A stretch of DNA of 8,663 bases from an uncultured Elusimicrobia bacterium (GCA_947168325.1 CAMVLN010000063.1:1-8663); one strand, 5' to 3'; numbered from the stretch's first letter, positions 1 to 7,530 are shown. The notes: generated by a model from the sequence alone, not told the origin. A program made the numbers and translations.

Positions 1-969
1 TTATTAGAAAAGAGAATAAAAATGAAAAAACTAAATAAAAGTTTGAAAATAAAAAATGTTTCCGGTAAAAAGATAATAAAACAATATGTTGATTTTCTAA
101 TATCATTAATGCCGAAAAGTTTGTTAAAAAATAAAACAATAGCAATAGATTGTGCTAATGGGGCATCATATAAAATTGCACCAGAGGTTTTGAAAAAGTT
201 AAGTGCCAAAGTAATAGTTATAAATAATAAACCTACGGGTAAAAATATTAATTTAAATTGTGGGGCATTGCATCCAGAGGTAGTTGCAGAAGTTGCAAAA
301 AAAGAAAAAGCTTTTTGTGGGTTTGCTTTTGATGGAGATGCTGATAGAGTGATATCTGTTGATGACAAAGGTATCATAAGAGATGGAGACTTTTTTTTAG
401 GTGTAGTAGCAAAATATTTGAAAGATAATAATAAACTTAATAATAATACTTTAGTTACTACTGTTATGGCAAATCTTGGACTTTTAAAAGCTACAAAACA
501 AATAAAAATAAATGTCGTTACAAGCAAAGTTGGTGATAGATATGTATATGAAAATTTAAAAAAATATAAAGCTATTATTGGTGGAGAACAATCAGGACAT
601 ATCATATTTAAACAGTTGTTAGATACGGGTGATGGAATAGTAAGTGCATTACAATTATTAAATATTTTAGTAAAAGAAAATAAAACATTATCTCAGATGT
701 GTTCATGGATAAAAAAATATCCTCAAGTTTTGATAAATGAAAAAGTAGTAGAGAAAATTCCATTGGATAAATTATTAAAAACAACAAAATACATAAAGCA
801 AATAGAAAAAGAATTAGGTGATAATGGTAGAGTTTTAGTAAGATATTCTGGAACAGAAAATTTGTTAAGAGTGATGTTGGAAGGTAAAGATAAAAAAGAA
901 ATAAAGCAAATGGCAAATAATATTATTAATTTAGCAAAGGAAGAAATAAAAGATTTAATTAGTAGATGA
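1..969 (+). CDS. glmM: Phosphoglucosamine mutase GlmM, 3' portion (5' end outside window)
   Basis: GlmM interconverts glucosamine-6-phosphate and glucosamine-1-phosphate in the cytoplasm, on the route to UDP-GlcNAc for peptidoglycan and LPS. The frame has no stop from base 1, so the ATG at 22 is internal and the true start lies left of the window. About 322 of the usual ~445 residues are present. The N-terminal domain with the catalytic phosphoserine (TASHN-type loop) is therefore not visible. Motifs seen in order are the Mg-binding loop DGDADR (331-348), the sugar-binding loop GGEQSGH (nt 580-600) and the C-terminal phosphate-binding loop RYSGTEN (nt 841-861). The segment GKNINLNCGALHPE (from about nt 238) resembles the GlmM form of this region and argues against a phosphomannomutase, although ManB/Pgm relatives share the fold. 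The gene ends in TGA and is followed by a 275-base spacer, so it looks like the last gene of its unit. Nothing in the visible part looks damaged. Confidence 0.9.
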   Translation, partial: LLEKRIKMKKLNKSLKIKNVSGKKIIKQYVDFLISLMPKSLLKNKTIAIDCANGASYKIAPEVLKKLSAKVIVINNKPTGKNINLNCGALHPEVVAEVAKKEKAFCGFAFDGDADRVISVDDKGIIRDGDFFLGVVAKYLKDNNKLNNNTLVTTVMANLGLLKATKQIKINVVTSKVGDRYVYENLKKYKAIIGGEQSGHIIFKQLLDTGDGIVSALQLLNILVKENKTLSQMCSWIKKYPQVLINEKVVEKIPLDKLLKTTKYIKQIEKELGDNGRVLVRYSGTENLLRVMLEGKDKKEIKQMANNIINLAKEEIKDLISR

Positions 970-1244
970 TTAAATATAAATGTATTTGTGCATAGAAGCA
1001 ACAAAAGATGTGATTGATTATTTTGGAATTTTTAGAAAGTTTAATAAACATACATTCTATAATTTTTGTTCTAAAATGTATAATTAGTTTGTTGGTTAAA
1101 TTTTTAAGTTATTTTTTTAAAATAAGAACTTGTGTAGACTTTTTGTAGTCAAAATTATAAATTATGCATTAAGTAAAATATTTATAATCTAATCTTTAAT
1201 CTATGAACTAAAAATTGTAAAACAGTTTTTAAGAGGAATTAAAA
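970..1244. other. AT-rich intergenic spacer between glmM and pdxJ
   Basis: This is the longest gene-free stretch here; the other gaps are 1-68 bases. It has no recognisable gene. Exact TATAAT hexamers occur at 1058-1063 and 1183-1188, but neither has a TTGACA-like -35 at 16-18 bases, so in such AT-rich DNA they are weak promoter evidence. A weak hairpin is possible at 1106-1131: arms AAGTT+ATTTT and AAAAT+AACTT, with a 3-base bulge and TTT loop. A 4-bp hairpin sits at 1137-1150 (GACT/AGTC). Neither is followed directly by a convincing T run, so a glmM terminator is only possible. Two short open frames lie inside (980-1087, 35 codons; 1014-1148, TTG start, hydrophobic), both without a good ribosome binding site. 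They may be chance or remnants of a decayed gene. The pdxJ ribosome binding site AGAGGA ends the spacer at 1232-1237. Confidence 0.6.
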
Positions 1245-1970
1245 ATGATAAAACTTGGTGTAAATATAGACCATATAGCAACATTAAGACAAGCCCGTGG
1301 AGAAAATTTTCCTAGTCCATTAAAAGCTGTTTCTATATGTGAAAAAGCAGGTGCCAATTCCATAACTATACATTTAAGAGAAGATAGGAGACATATTCAA
1401 GATAGAGATGTTTTTGAAATAAAAGAAAATATTAGAACTAAACTTAATTTTGAAATGGCAGCTTGTGATGAAATAGTAAATATTGCACTTAAATTACAAC
1501 CATATTCTGTTTGTATTGTTCCAGAAAAGAGACAAGAAATTACTACAGAGGGTGGACTTGATGTTATAGGGCAAAAATCATACTTGCAAGAAGTAGTAAA
1601 AAAGTTGCAAAATAAAGGCATTATTGTTAGTATGTTTATAGATGCCCAAGAAAAACAAATTCAAGCTTGTGCAGATATTAAAGCTAATGCTATAGAAATT
1701 CATACAGGAAAATATGCTAACTTGTTTAAGACAAGTAAAGAAAAAGCACAAGAAGAATTAGCAAAAATAAAGGAGTCAGCATTATTAGCGAAACAGAACA
1801 ATCTTATTTTTAATGCTGGGCATGGTTTAGATTATAATAATGTTTTAAATATATGTGAAATAAAAAATATTAATGAGTTAAATATAGGTTTTTCAATAAT
1901 AGCTCAAGCAGTGTTTGATGGATTAGAAAAAGCAGTGATGGATATGAAAAAAATATTATCACAATATTAG
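1245..1970 (+). CDS. pdxJ: Pyridoxine 5'-phosphate synthase PdxJ
   Basis: PdxJ condenses 1-deoxy-D-xylulose 5-phosphate with 3-amino-2-oxopropyl phosphate to give pyridoxine 5'-phosphate, the ring-closing step of the DXP-dependent vitamin B6 pathway. It is a cytoplasmic TIM-barrel enzyme. The 241-residue length matches the family (about 235-245). Family signatures are LGVNIDHIATLRQARG near the N-terminus, TIHLREDRRHIQDRD (residues 41-55), NFEMA (68-72), VPEKRQEITTEGGLD (92-106), IEIHTGKYA (150-158), NAGHGLDY (190-197) and NIGFSIIAQAVFDGL near the end. His43, Glu70 and His193 fall at or near the positions of the E. coli catalytic residues His45, Glu72 and His193, as I recall them, so the enzyme should be active. 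The ATG is supported by AGAGGA seven bases upstream. Its stop lies one base before a tRNA gene, so both are probably on one transcript. No other B6 pathway gene is in the window. Confidence 0.97.
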   Translation: MIKLGVNIDHIATLRQARGENFPSPLKAVSICEKAGANSITIHLREDRRHIQDRDVFEIKENIRTKLNFEMAACDEIVNIALKLQPYSVCIVPEKRQEITTEGGLDVIGQKSYLQEVVKKLQNKGIIVSMFIDAQEKQIQACADIKANAIEIHTGKYANLFKTSKEKAQEELAKIKESALLAKQNNLIFNAGHGLDYNNVLNICEIKNINELNIGFSIIAQAVFDGLEKAVMDMKKILSQY

Positions 1971-1971
1971 A

Positions 1972-2044
1972 GCCGGCATAGCTCAGTTGGTAGAGCAGGT
2001 GCTTCGTAAGCACTTGGTCGGAGGTTCAAGTCCTCTTGTCGGCT
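1972..2044 (+). tRNA. tRNA-Thr, anticodon CGU
   Basis: The 73-base sequence folds into a full cloverleaf. The acceptor stem GCCGGCA pairs with TGTCGGC (one G-U), with discriminator U. The D stem GCTC/GAGC encloses loop AGTTGGTA. The anticodon stem GGTGC/GCACT (closing G-U) holds loop TTCGTAA, giving anticodon CGU, which reads the Thr codon ACG. The variable region is TGGTC. The T stem GGAGG/CCTCT holds loop TTCAAGT. The 3' CCA is not encoded and must be added after transcription. The gene begins one base after the pdxJ stop and ends 23 bases before the next start codon, so it is probably excised from a polycistronic transcript by RNase P and a 3' nuclease. ACG codons are rare in the flanking genes. 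Confidence 0.97.
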
Positions 2045-2067
2045 AACTTTATTGTAAGGTAAAAAGT

Positions 2068-4284
2068 ATGTTGTCAAATATCATAAAAAAAGTTTTATCA
2101 AAATTTATTTTATATGGTTTGCCGTTGTTCTATTTTTTGGTAGCAGTAAGTTTTTATTTAGGCACATATGATTCTGCACAAATAAAAATAACAATAGTTC
2201 AAATTGGGGGTATAGCTTTAATTTGTTCTTGGATTATGTATAAATTTGAGACAGACTGTTTTTATAACATTAAAAAAAATATAGTAGTTTTATCTCCAAT
2301 AATATTGTTTTTATTTTCAGGTTTGTTTTCTTTTTTTCATTCTCCTTTTCAGCTTGCTTCGCTAAATGAACTAATAAAAAGAATTATATATTGTTTTTTA
2401 TCTGTGATTATAATAGATTGTTTTAAAGATAGAAAAAGTTTAAAAAGGTTAATTAATACTTTAATATTTGCAACATATGTTGTATGTATATATGCTGTAA
2501 TTCAATTTATAGATACAAGATTTTTTCCAGCACCCCCAGCAAAAGGGCTTGATCCTTTTGTGTGGAGATGGGCTTTTGGCGAAAGAATTTTCTCTACATT
2601 TGGTAATCCAAATTTTTTTGGAGATTTTCTTGTAGTAATGAGTCCAATAGTGTTAGCTTTATTTTTTAAAAAGAAAAGCTTTCATCTTTTGTTATTGTGG
2701 TTACTTATAGCTTTTTCAACAATATTTTCTTATTCAAAAGGGGCATGGATAGGTTTTGGTGTTGGTATTATATCTTTTGCTTTTTTATTTGCAAGTTTTA
2801 TATTAAATATAGAGAAAAAAAATAAAATTATACTAATATTAATAATGTCTTTATTTACAATATCTATAGTTGCTGGTGGAACATTATTTCAGCTCAAAAA
2901 AAGACCTGATAGTTCTTCTTTTAGAGTATTTACATGGCTTTCTTGTTGGGAAATGATAAACACTCATCCTATAATTGGTACAGGTATAGGGACTTTTTAT
3001 TTAACATATCCGTCATATAGAAGACCGCAAATATTTTTTATTGAAGGAATGCATAATACTGAAAGTGATCATCCAGAAAACGAATATCTTGAAATTTTTT
3101 ATGATGAAGGTTTAATAGGACTAGGTATATTTTTATTGATATTAGTAACTATATTTACTATCAGTTTTAAAAATTTGGCTTATTTTAGAAGAAAAAAAAT
3201 AAGTGATAATACAGTATCATATTTACAGGTAGGTTTAATTTCTGCATTAGTCGCACAGTTAGCCCATGATTGTGTATGTGTATCACTTAGATTTGTTTCT
3301 TCAGGTGTAATGCTGTGGTTGTTAATAGGATGTATTGTTGCCATTGCACTAATTTACTCATATAGAGATAAAAAAGATACACAAGAGGAGTATATATTTA
3401 TTCCTGTAGCAGTAAAAAGAATTTTTCAAATAATAATATTATTAGTAAGCATATATTTGATATATATCTTTTATGGTTTTTTTCAAGCAGATGTAATACA
3501 TTCCAAAGCAATACAAGTTTCAAAATCTAATAATTTTTCACAATCTATAGAATTATACAATCAAGTAATAAAAAAGAACCCTTCTTTTATTATGGCAAGA
3601 TATTTTAAGGCAAACAATTATAACGATAGATGGCAAAAAGATGACCCACAAAAAGCTATTGAAGAATATAATAAAATATGGAAATTGGCACCAAATTATG
3701 TTCAATCAAAATTTTATATGGGTTTAGTTTATACAAAACTTACTATGTTTTTCAACAATTTAGCAAATAAATATGTCCAAGAAAAAAATGAACAAGCAAA
3801 ACAAGAAGCTATAGCAAAAAGAGATGAAAGTTTTAAACAAGCAGTAAAGTTTTTTAACCAGTATAAAATGATAGATCCTATATTTGCACAGACATATTAT
3901 CAATTAGCAAGTTTATATGTACAATCTGGTCAATTTGAGCTTGCAAAAAAAGAATATTTAGAACACATAAACTATCCTAGAAAATTGCAAGAAAAACCTC
4001 ACAACTTTTATAAGGAAGATTGGACAATTAGAAGAAAACCAGAATATGCACAAACCTTCTTATATTTAGGAGGGTTAGAATTTATGATGAATAAAATTGA
4101 TAATGCAGAACAAATGTTTATTGAAGCATTAAAATATGCTCCAAATAATTTAGATGGGTTAAAAAGTCTTTCAACTGTTTATATAAAAAAACAAGATAAT
4201 GCTAAATATAAAGAAATTGTAAAAATATTGAAACAGTTATATCCGCAAGATGAATATGTTAAAACATTAAAAGAAAATATTTAG
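2068..4284 (+). CDS. O-antigen ligase/polymerase (Wzy_C-type) membrane protein with C-terminal TPR region
   Basis: This is a polytopic inner-membrane protein of 738 residues whose N-terminal ~430 residues resemble the O-antigen ligase/Wzy polymerase superfamily (WaaL, PglL-like). These enzymes transfer or polymerise undecaprenyl-linked glycans on the periplasmic side. Hydrophobic segments are seen near residues 13-32, 39-57, 72-90, 104-118, 129-147, 183-200, 204-221, 226-246, 253-272, 348-367, 385-405, 412-431 and 450-471. Family-like motifs are FSTFGNPNFFGD (175-186), SYSKGAW (221-227, like the SRGAW motif) and, in the large loop, HPENEYLEIF (335-344), matching the HxxNxxL motif whose His is important in WaaL. 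After the last membrane helix, about 475-735 is soluble and mostly helical, with TPR-like units near 475-510, 510-545, 605-635 and 660-700 (for example IEEYNKIWKLAPNY and AEQMFIEALKYAPNN). A K/E/Q-rich helix lies near 565-595. The ATG has AAGG eight bases upstream. Whether the acceptor is lipid A, a protein or another glycan cannot be read from the sequence; no glycan-assembly genes are adjacent. Family call fairly sure, exact activity unknown. Confidence 0.85.
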   Translation: MLSNIIKKVLSKFILYGLPLFYFLVAVSFYLGTYDSAQIKITIVQIGGIALICSWIMYKFETDCFYNIKKNIVVLSPIILFLFSGLFSFFHSPFQLASLNELIKRIIYCFLSVIIIDCFKDRKSLKRLINTLIFATYVVCIYAVIQFIDTRFFPAPPAKGLDPFVWRWAFGERIFSTFGNPNFFGDFLVVMSPIVLALFFKKKSFHLLLLWLLIAFSTIFSYSKGAWIGFGVGIISFAFLFASFILNIEKKNKIILILIMSLFTISIVAGGTLFQLKKRPDSSSFRVFTWLSCWEMINTHPIIGTGIGTFYLTYPSYRRPQIFFIEGMHNTESDHPENEYLEIFYDEGLIGLGIFLLILVTIFTISFKNLAYFRRKKISDNTVSYLQVGLISALVAQLAHDCVCVSLRFVSSGVMLWLLIGCIVAIALIYSYRDKKDTQEEYIFIPVAVKRIFQIIILLVSIYLIYIFYGFFQADVIHSKAIQVSKSNNFSQSIELYNQVIKKNPSFIMARYFKANNYNDRWQKDDPQKAIEEYNKIWKLAPNYVQSKFYMGLVYTKLTMFFNNLANKYVQEKNEQAKQEAIAKRDESFKQAVKFFNQYKMIDPIFAQTYYQLASLYVQSGQFELAKKEYLEHINYPRKLQEKPHNFYKEDWTIRRKPEYAQTFLYLGGLEFMMNKIDNAEQMFIEALKYAPNNLDGLKSLSTVYIKKQDNAKYKEIVKILKQLYPQDEYVKTLKENI

Positions 4285-4312
4285 TCGTGTTTAGCATAAA
4301 AATATGGTTACT

Positions 4313-4335
4313 TTGATATATAAAAAATTGATATA
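4313..4335. repeat. Direct repeat TTGATATA x2 upstream of aconitase
   Basis: TTGATATA occurs at 4313-4320 and again at 4328-4335, a 15-base period, within the 68-base spacer between the ligase-TPR gene and the aconitase gene. TATAAA hexamers at 4319-4324 and 4332-4337 overlap or follow the repeats and could be -10 elements, but no well-spaced -35 is visible. It may be a promoter or regulator site, or chance in AT-rich DNA. Confidence 0.3.
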
Positions 4336-4341
4336 AATATG

Positions 4342-4346
4342 TGGAG
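4342..4346 (+). promoter_or_regulatory. Shine-Dalgarno TGGAG deciding the aconitase start
   Basis: GGAG at 4343-4346 lies six bases before ATG 4353, ideal spacing. The alternative upstream GTG at 4341 overlaps this site and has only TTGATATAAATAT before it, with no purine-rich element. The ATG at 4353 is therefore preferred. Confidence 0.75.
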
Positions 4347-4352
4347 TTTCTT

Positions 4353-6260
4353 ATGAATGTAGCAAAAAAAATTATTAAAAATCATTTAGTATCAGGGTCA
4401 GTGGAAGTTGGCAGTGAAATTGCACTAAAGATAGATCAAACATTAACTCAAGATGCTACAGGAACAATGGCATATTTACAGTTTGAAGCAATGAATGTTT
4501 TACAAGTAAAAACAGAACTGTCAGTTAGTTATGTTGACCACAATACATTGCAGTCAGGTTTTGAAAATGCTGATGACCACAAATTTTTACAAACAATAGC
4601 AGATAAATATGGAATAATTTTTTCTCCTGCAGGAAATGGAATTTGCCATCAAGTACATTTGGAAAGGTTTGGTATTCCAGGAAAAACTTTGATAGGGTCT
4701 GATTCCCATACTCCAACAGGTGGTGGAATAGGTATGCTTGCTTTTGGTGCAGGAGGTTTAGATGTAGCTTGTGCAATGGCTGGGCAACCTTTTTATATAA
4801 CAATGCCAAAAATTGTTAAAGTAAATTTATTAGGTAAATTAAGAGATTGGGTAAGTGCAAAAGACATAATTCTTGAACTTTTAAGATTAGAATCTGTTAA
4901 AGGTGGTAGAGGCAAAATATATGAATTTACAGGAGAAGGAGTAAAAACTTTGTCTGTTCCAGAAAGAGCAACAATTACAAATATGGGTACAGAACTTGGT
5001 GCAACAACAACAATATTTCCTTCAGATGAAATCACAAAAGATTTCTTAAAAAGACAAAATAGAGAAAAAGATTGGCTAGAGATTGTGGCAGATAAAGATG
5101 CAACCTATGATGGAGAAATAACAATAGATTTGTCTACATTAGAGCCGTTAATAGCAATGCCACATATGCCAGACAATGTAAAAAAAGTTAAAGAACTAAA
5201 AGGTATGCCTGTGGATCAAGTTTGTATTGGTTCTTGTACAAATTCATCTTATACAGATATGATGTTAGTTGCAGAAGTTTTAAAAGATAAAAAAATAAAT
5301 AAAAATGTAAGCATGACAATATCACCTGGTTCCAGACAAGTTTTTTCAATGCTTGCAAGTTCGGGAAAACTTTTTGATATAATAAATGCAGGTGCAAGAG
5401 TTTTAGAGTGTGCTTGTGGTCCGTGTATTGGTATGGGGCAAGCTCCAAAAACAAAAGCCATCACTCTTAGAACTTTTAATAGAAATTTTGAAGGTAGAAG
5501 CGGAACAAAAGATGCTCAAGTTTATTTATGTTCACCTGAAGTTGCAGTTGCTACAGCATTAACGGGTGAAATTACAGATCCTACGAGTTTGTTTGGTATA
5601 AAACCAAAAATAGAATTACCCGAACATTTTTATATAAATGATGATCTTTTTCAAAAACCATCAAAAGAATGTGAAGTTGTTAGAGGACCAAACATAAAAC
5701 CTTTACCAAAATTTGAGCCACTACAAGAATCTATTTTGGCGGATATTGTTTTAAAAGTAGGAGATAATATTTCTACAGATCATATTTTACCAGCAGGGGC
5801 AAAGATACTTCCTTTAAGATCAAATCTTCCTGCAATATCAGAATATACTTTTGGTGCAATAGACAAAAATTTTGTTGCAAGGGCGAAGTCTGTAAAAAAT
5901 GGAATTATAGTTGGTGCAGAAAATTATGGGCAAGGATCTTCAAGAGAACATGCTGCTCTTGCTCCAAGATATTTAGGTATAAAATTTGTAATTGCAAAAT
6001 CTTTTGCAAGGATTCATTTAGCAAATTTAATTAATTTTGGAATAATTCCTTTAACATTTGATAATCCTTGTGATTATGAGTTAATAAAACTTGCAGATAA
6101 AATAGAATTTAAAGATGTAAAAAATGTTATTAAAAATAATAAAAATTTAGTAATAAAAATTAATGACAGACCTATAAAGTTGAACTATTGCTTTACAGAT
6201 AGACAAAAAGAAATATTATTTGCAGGTGGTTTATTAAATTGGATAAAAGAGGCAAAATAG
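4353..6260 (+). CDS. acn: Aconitate hydratase (Aquifex-type short aconitase)
   Basis: This [4Fe-4S] enzyme interconverts citrate and isocitrate through cis-aconitate in the cytoplasm. With the start at ATG 4353 it has 635 residues, shorter than AcnA (~890) and like the ~640-residue Aquifex-type family. The N-terminus has the DQTLTQDATGTMAYLQFEAM signature (residues 28-47). SDSHTPTGGGIG (116-127) is a substrate-region motif. Cluster cysteines are Cys295 in GSCTNSSYTDM, and Cys355 and Cys358 in ACGPCIGMG. The C-terminal swivel domain has GDNISTDHILPAGAK (470-484) and NYGQGSSREHAAL (524-536), including the Ser/Arg residues that bind substrate in aconitases. Both large and swivel domains are in one chain, which separates it from two-subunit isopropylmalate isomerase (LeuC/LeuD). 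Homoaconitase activity is less likely but not excluded. The gene follows a 68-base spacer and ends one base before proA, so the two are probably co-transcribed and translationally coupled. All key residues are present. Confidence 0.93.
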   Translation: MNVAKKIIKNHLVSGSVEVGSEIALKIDQTLTQDATGTMAYLQFEAMNVLQVKTELSVSYVDHNTLQSGFENADDHKFLQTIADKYGIIFSPAGNGICHQVHLERFGIPGKTLIGSDSHTPTGGGIGMLAFGAGGLDVACAMAGQPFYITMPKIVKVNLLGKLRDWVSAKDIILELLRLESVKGGRGKIYEFTGEGVKTLSVPERATITNMGTELGATTTIFPSDEITKDFLKRQNREKDWLEIVADKDATYDGEITIDLSTLEPLIAMPHMPDNVKKVKELKGMPVDQVCIGSCTNSSYTDMMLVAEVLKDKKINKNVSMTISPGSRQVFSMLASSGKLFDIINAGARVLECACGPCIGMGQAPKTKAITLRTFNRNFEGRSGTKDAQVYLCSPEVAVATALTGEITDPTSLFGIKPKIELPEHFYINDDLFQKPSKECEVVRGPNIKPLPKFEPLQESILADIVLKVGDNISTDHILPAGAKILPLRSNLPAISEYTFGAIDKNFVARAKSVKNGIIVGAENYGQGSSREHAALAPRYLGIKFVIAKSFARIHLANLINFGIIPLTFDNPCDYELIKLADKIEFKDVKNVIKNNKNLVIKINDRPIKLNYCFTDRQKEILFAGGLLNWIKEAK

Positions 6261-6261
6261 T

Positions 6262-7524
6262 ATGGATGAACAAGAAATAAAACAATTGATTTCTAAAAAA
6301 GTTTCTATAGCAAAAATTGCATCTACACAATTGGGATTAATGGATTTTAGGCAAAGAAATGCAATTTTGTTGTCTATAGCAAATGCACTAGAAAAAAATA
6401 TTAGTGAAATTCAGTTTCATAACGATATAGATGTAGAAACTGCAAAAAAATCATGTTTAGAGCAAGCATTAATTGACAGATTAACACTTACTACAAAAAG
6501 AATAGAAGATATGATACATTCTGTTAGGAGTATAGTCAACCAAAAAGATTCAATAGGTGAAATAATAGAGTCAAGGCAAGTTGATGGTATAGATATACAA
6601 AAAGTTAGAGTTCCTATAGGTACAGTAGCTATGATATATGAGTCAAGACCTAATGTTACAGTAGATGCTGCAGCATTATGTATAAAGTCAGGAAATGCTG
6701 TTATTTTAAGAGGTGGAAGTGAATCAATAAATTCAAATAAAATACTTGCAAAACTTATATCTTCTGCGGGAGAAACTGCGGGTATGCCAATAGGTGCAAT
6801 TACTTTTATTGATATAGTTGATAGATTAGCAGTTTCAGAGTTAATAAAACATGATGATTTAATAGATTTGTTAATTCCTAGAGGAAGTGGAAAAATGATA
6901 GAGTTTATAAAGCAACATTCCACAATCCCTATACTTTCCCATGGCAGTGGATTATGTCATACATATATAGATAAATCTGCAAATATTGATATGGCAATAA
7001 AAGTTGCTATAAATGCAAAATGTCAAAGACCGGGAGTATGTAATGCTACAGAAACATTACTAGTTCATAGGGATATAGCAAAGGCTATTTTGCCAAAATT
7101 ATGTAAAGAATATTTTAAAAATAAAACAGAAGTTAGAGGATGCACAATTACAAAAGGTATAGTTAGTGAAGTTAAAGAAGCCACAGAACAAGATTGGCAA
7201 ACAGAATATCATGACAACATAATATCAATAAGAGTTGTTAATTCTTTAGATGATGCAATAAATCATATAAATAGATATGGTTCAAAACATTCAGAATCTA
7301 TAATTACAGATGATAAAGTAAGAGCAGAAAAATTTTTAAAAGAAGTAGATGCCGCAGCAGTTTTTCATAATGTTTCTACAAGATTGCACGATGGCGGAGT
7401 TTTTGGATTGGGAGCAGAGATTGGAATATCTACGGGTAAATTACATGCTAGAGGAGCAATGGGTGCAAGAGAATTGACTACAACAAAATTTATTGTTAGA
7501 GGTAATGGCAATATAAGAAAATAA
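6262..7524 (+). CDS. proA: Glutamate-5-semialdehyde dehydrogenase (gamma-glutamyl phosphate reductase) ProA
   Basis: ProA uses NADPH to reduce gamma-glutamyl phosphate to glutamate-5-semialdehyde, the second step of proline synthesis from glutamate. It is a cytoplasmic member of the aldehyde dehydrogenase superfamily. The length of 420 residues is normal (about 415-425). Visible signatures are RVPIGTVAMIYESRPNVT (116-133), AALCIKSGNAVILRGG (137-152), LIPRGSG (204-210), and the catalytic Cys260 in CQRPGVCNATETLLVH. The C-terminal block is FGLGAEIGISTGKLHARG, followed by AMGARELTT, where most homologues I recall have PMG. The start ATG follows the aconitase stop by one base and has AAGAGG nine bases upstream, inside the aconitase 3' end. 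The partner kinase proB is not in the window. Pairing with aconitase suggests a glutamate/proline supply role, which is inference from position. Confidence 0.97.
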   Translation: MDEQEIKQLISKKVSIAKIASTQLGLMDFRQRNAILLSIANALEKNISEIQFHNDIDVETAKKSCLEQALIDRLTLTTKRIEDMIHSVRSIVNQKDSIGEIIESRQVDGIDIQKVRVPIGTVAMIYESRPNVTVDAAALCIKSGNAVILRGGSESINSNKILAKLISSAGETAGMPIGAITFIDIVDRLAVSELIKHDDLIDLLIPRGSGKMIEFIKQHSTIPILSHGSGLCHTYIDKSANIDMAIKVAINAKCQRPGVCNATETLLVHRDIAKAILPKLCKEYFKNKTEVRGCTITKGIVSEVKEATEQDWQTEYHDNIISIRVVNSLDDAINHINRYGSKHSESIITDDKVRAEKFLKEVDAAAVFHNVSTRLHDGGVFGLGAEIGISTGKLHARGAMGARELTTTKFIVRGNGNIRK

Positions 7525-7530
7525 TTCTAT

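Noticed and set aside
22..24. ATG 22 as the start of glmM
   Set aside because: The same frame is open back to base 1 and the product would lack the N-terminal catalytic domain. The gene is cut by the window edge, not truncated.
1014..1148. Hydrophobic small ORF with TTG start
   Set aside because: No Shine-Dalgarno, and composition (Phe, Ile, Leu, Lys) is what AT-rich noncoding DNA gives by chance. Kept only as part of the spacer finding.
1106..1150. Rho-independent terminator after glmM
   Set aside because: The stems are A/T-only or 4 bp, with a bulge and no adjacent T run, so they are too weak to call.
1058..1188. TATAAT hexamers at 1058-1063 and 1183-1188 as pdxJ promoters
   Set aside because: No -35-like hexamer at 16-18 bases and no TG extension. 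Such hexamers are expected by chance in DNA this AT-rich.
1972..2044. tRNA as an integration (att) site for a mobile element
   Set aside because: No integrase, no repeat of the tRNA 3' end downstream, and housekeeping-like genes on both sides.
4341..4343. GTG 4341 as the aconitase start
   Set aside because: It overlaps the GGAG ribosome site that serves ATG 4353 and has no ribosome site of its own. The four extra residues have no family support.
4353..6260. LeuC-type isopropylmalate isomerase or homoaconitase
   Set aside because: The swivel domain is in the same chain and the N-terminal and Cys-motif sequences fit Aquifex-type aconitase. No leucine or lysine pathway genes are adjacent.
6417..6923. 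168-codon open frame on the minus strand inside proA
   Set aside because: It lies fully antisense to a strongly conserved gene and the translation looks like a frame shadow with no recognisable domain. Other minus-strand frames (608-916, 723-1004, 1397-1621, 4525-4809, 4793-5035, 5188-5464, 7441-7692) were rejected for the same reason.
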